Positions 15,839 to 16,655 of a stretch of DNA of 16,655 nt are shown piece after piece. The notes beneath the pieces are model-generated. The model searched no databases and was not told the DNA's origin. It worked only from the letters and a program-made list of their open reading frames with translations. Origin of the DNA: an uncultured Clostridia bacterium (GTDB lineage Bacteria; Bacillota; Clostridia; Christensenellales; Aristaeellaceae); the NCBI GenBank assembly GCA_946615495.1, contig CAMOHY010000017.1:1-16655 (forward strand). The letters are read 5' to 3'. How positions within the stretch are numbered: the first letter of the stretch is position 1; each line of letters starts with the position of its first letter. Position numbers and translations under genes: made by a program.

Positions 15839-16583
15839 ACAGGGAAAAAGGAGGCTCCTCCTTCCCCATCATGGGATCATTCTCCACCTTTTCGCCACTT
15901 GGCAGGCGGTATACCTGAAATTTCAGTCCATCGCAGGAAACGCAGTGATACCGGATGCCCCGGAAAAGCCCAATGGACGCGCAGCGCAGGGAAGGCCCAT
16001 GCAAATGGCCATACACCACGTCGTCCACCGGATATTTTTCCAGCAGCTGGGACAGGGGCGTTTCCGTTCCCCCTTCTCCCAAGGGCGGATAATGGCACAT
16101 CACCACCAGCCGTTCCTTTTTCAGCTTCACGGCCCTATCCAGGGACATTTCCATCCGCAAAAGCTCCCGGCGGTAGATTTTTTCGTCCTCCGGGGAGGTA
16201 TCCTTGCCAGGCAGGGTCCAGCCGCGGGTGCCGCAGAAAGCCGTATCCTCCAGGGCCATGGCGTCATTCTGCACGGCGTACATGCCCTTGGGCAGCAAAT
16301 CCCGCAAATGGGAAATGCCGCACCACCAATAATCGTGGTTGCCCCGGAGCAGGATTTTTTTTCCTGGCAGCTTTCCAATCTCCTCCAGGTCAGGCAGCGC
16401 GTCCTCCACCTGCATCGCCCAGCTGATATCGCCGGGGATGAGCACCGCGTCCTCTTCCCTTACCTTGCTGAGCCAATCCTGACGAATGCGGTCAAAGTGC
16501 CCCTCCCAGTGAGGGCCGAAAACGTTCATGGGCTTGTTTTCCCCGCCCGGCAGATGCAAATCTCCGATTGCGTAGATGTCCAC
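15837..16583 (-). CDS. Calcineurin-type metallophosphoesterase
   Basis: Predicted cytoplasmic metal-dependent phosphohydrolase of 248 residues; the substrate is unknown. All motifs of the calcineurin-like fold are visible in order: Asp8-Leu-His10, Gly51-Asp52, Gly-Asn82-His83-Asp84, His164 (in CHYPP), and Gly-His193-Leu-His195. These should bind two metal ions. It resembles the stand-alone predicted phosphohydrolases often annotated only as such in Clostridia; no signal peptide or membrane segment is present. The start is GTG at 16583, immediately after the stop codon of the preceding frame (TAA then GTG), so translation is probably coupled to that gene. It ends in its own terminator and is not part of the dcw transcript. 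Confidence 0.92.
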   Translation of the reverse strand: MDIYAIGDLHLPGGENKPMNVFGPHWEGHFDRIRQDWLSKVREEDAVLIPGDISWAMQVEDALPDLEEIGKLPGKKILLRGNHDYWWCGISHLRDLLPKGMYAVQNDAMALEDTAFCGTRGWTLPGKDTSPEDEKIYRRELLRMEMSLDRAVKLKKERLVVMCHYPPLGEGGTETPLSQLLEKYPVDDVVYGHLHGPSLRCASIGLFRGIRYHCVSCDGLKFQVYRLPSGEKVENDPMMGKEEPPFSL

Positions 16584-16655
16584 TTACTCTTCGTCTTCCT
16601 CGTCTTCGTCCTCGGCTTCTTCCTCTTCCATTTCCTCCAAGGACAGATCATTTTC
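16584..16655 (-). CDS. C-terminal end of a protein with a very acidic tail (partial)
   Basis: Only the last 23 codons and the TAA stop are in the window. 17 of the 23 residues are Glu or Asp (ending EDEDEEDEE). The frame has no stop to the window edge, and its TAA abuts the GTG start of the phosphoesterase with no gap, which supports a real gene in the same operon. Acidic tails occur in many unrelated proteins, so no family is named. Confidence 0.65.
   Translation of the reverse strand, partial: ENDLSLEEMEEEEAEDEDEEDEE

Noticed and set aside
15706..15918. 70-codon plus-strand frame spanning the terminator region
   Set aside because: It crosses the phosphoesterase terminator and the end of that gene; there is no protein signature.

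Overview
The window is a division and cell wall (dcw) gene cluster from a Gram-positive bacterium, most likely a member of the Clostridia. All recognisable genes lie on the minus strand, so the biology reads from right to left. The grounds for the assignment are the gene order, Shine-Dalgarno sites of the GGAGG type, a PASTA-containing class B PBP, FtsL/FtsQ(DivIB)-type proteins, and a MurE with the DNPR motif of meso-diaminopimelate-adding enzymes. Genes are GC-rich while intergenic regions are AT-rich. I cannot assign family or genus from sequence alone.

Layout in transcription order: the end of an acidic-tailed protein (16655-16584), directly abutted by a metallophosphoesterase (16583-15837) that ends in an intrinsic terminator, with a possible second terminator behind it. 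After about 330 bp of AT-rich spacer comes a strong sigma-A-like promoter overlaid with 10-bp-phased AAAGTGG-type repeats, which look like an MraZ operator. The main cluster follows: mraZ, ftsL, ftsI (PBP with two PASTA domains), murE, mraY, murD, ftsW, murA, ftsQ, ftsA, ftsZ. A second good promoter lies in front of ftsA, and a textbook intrinsic terminator closes the cluster after ftsZ. A separate secreted protein of unknown function (1622-522) follows. The left end (about 57-348) is a non-coding stretch folded into seven or eight near-perfect hairpins.

How the genes work together: MurA, MurD, MurE and MraY make the peptidoglycan precursor through lipid I. FtsW and the PBP polymerise and cross-link it at the septum, FtsL and FtsQ belong to the divisome that controls them, and FtsA anchors the FtsZ ring to the membrane. 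MraZ is the likely repressor of the cluster.

The most interesting points are: (1) the phased MraZ-box array across the mraZ promoter; (2) the hairpin array at 57-348, which is either a structured RNA or a composite intergenic repeat; (3) the absence of rsmH, murF and murG from places where they usually sit, with hairpins or palindromes occupying two of those junctions (murE/mraY and ftsW/murA). The core enzymes themselves look ordinary and intact.
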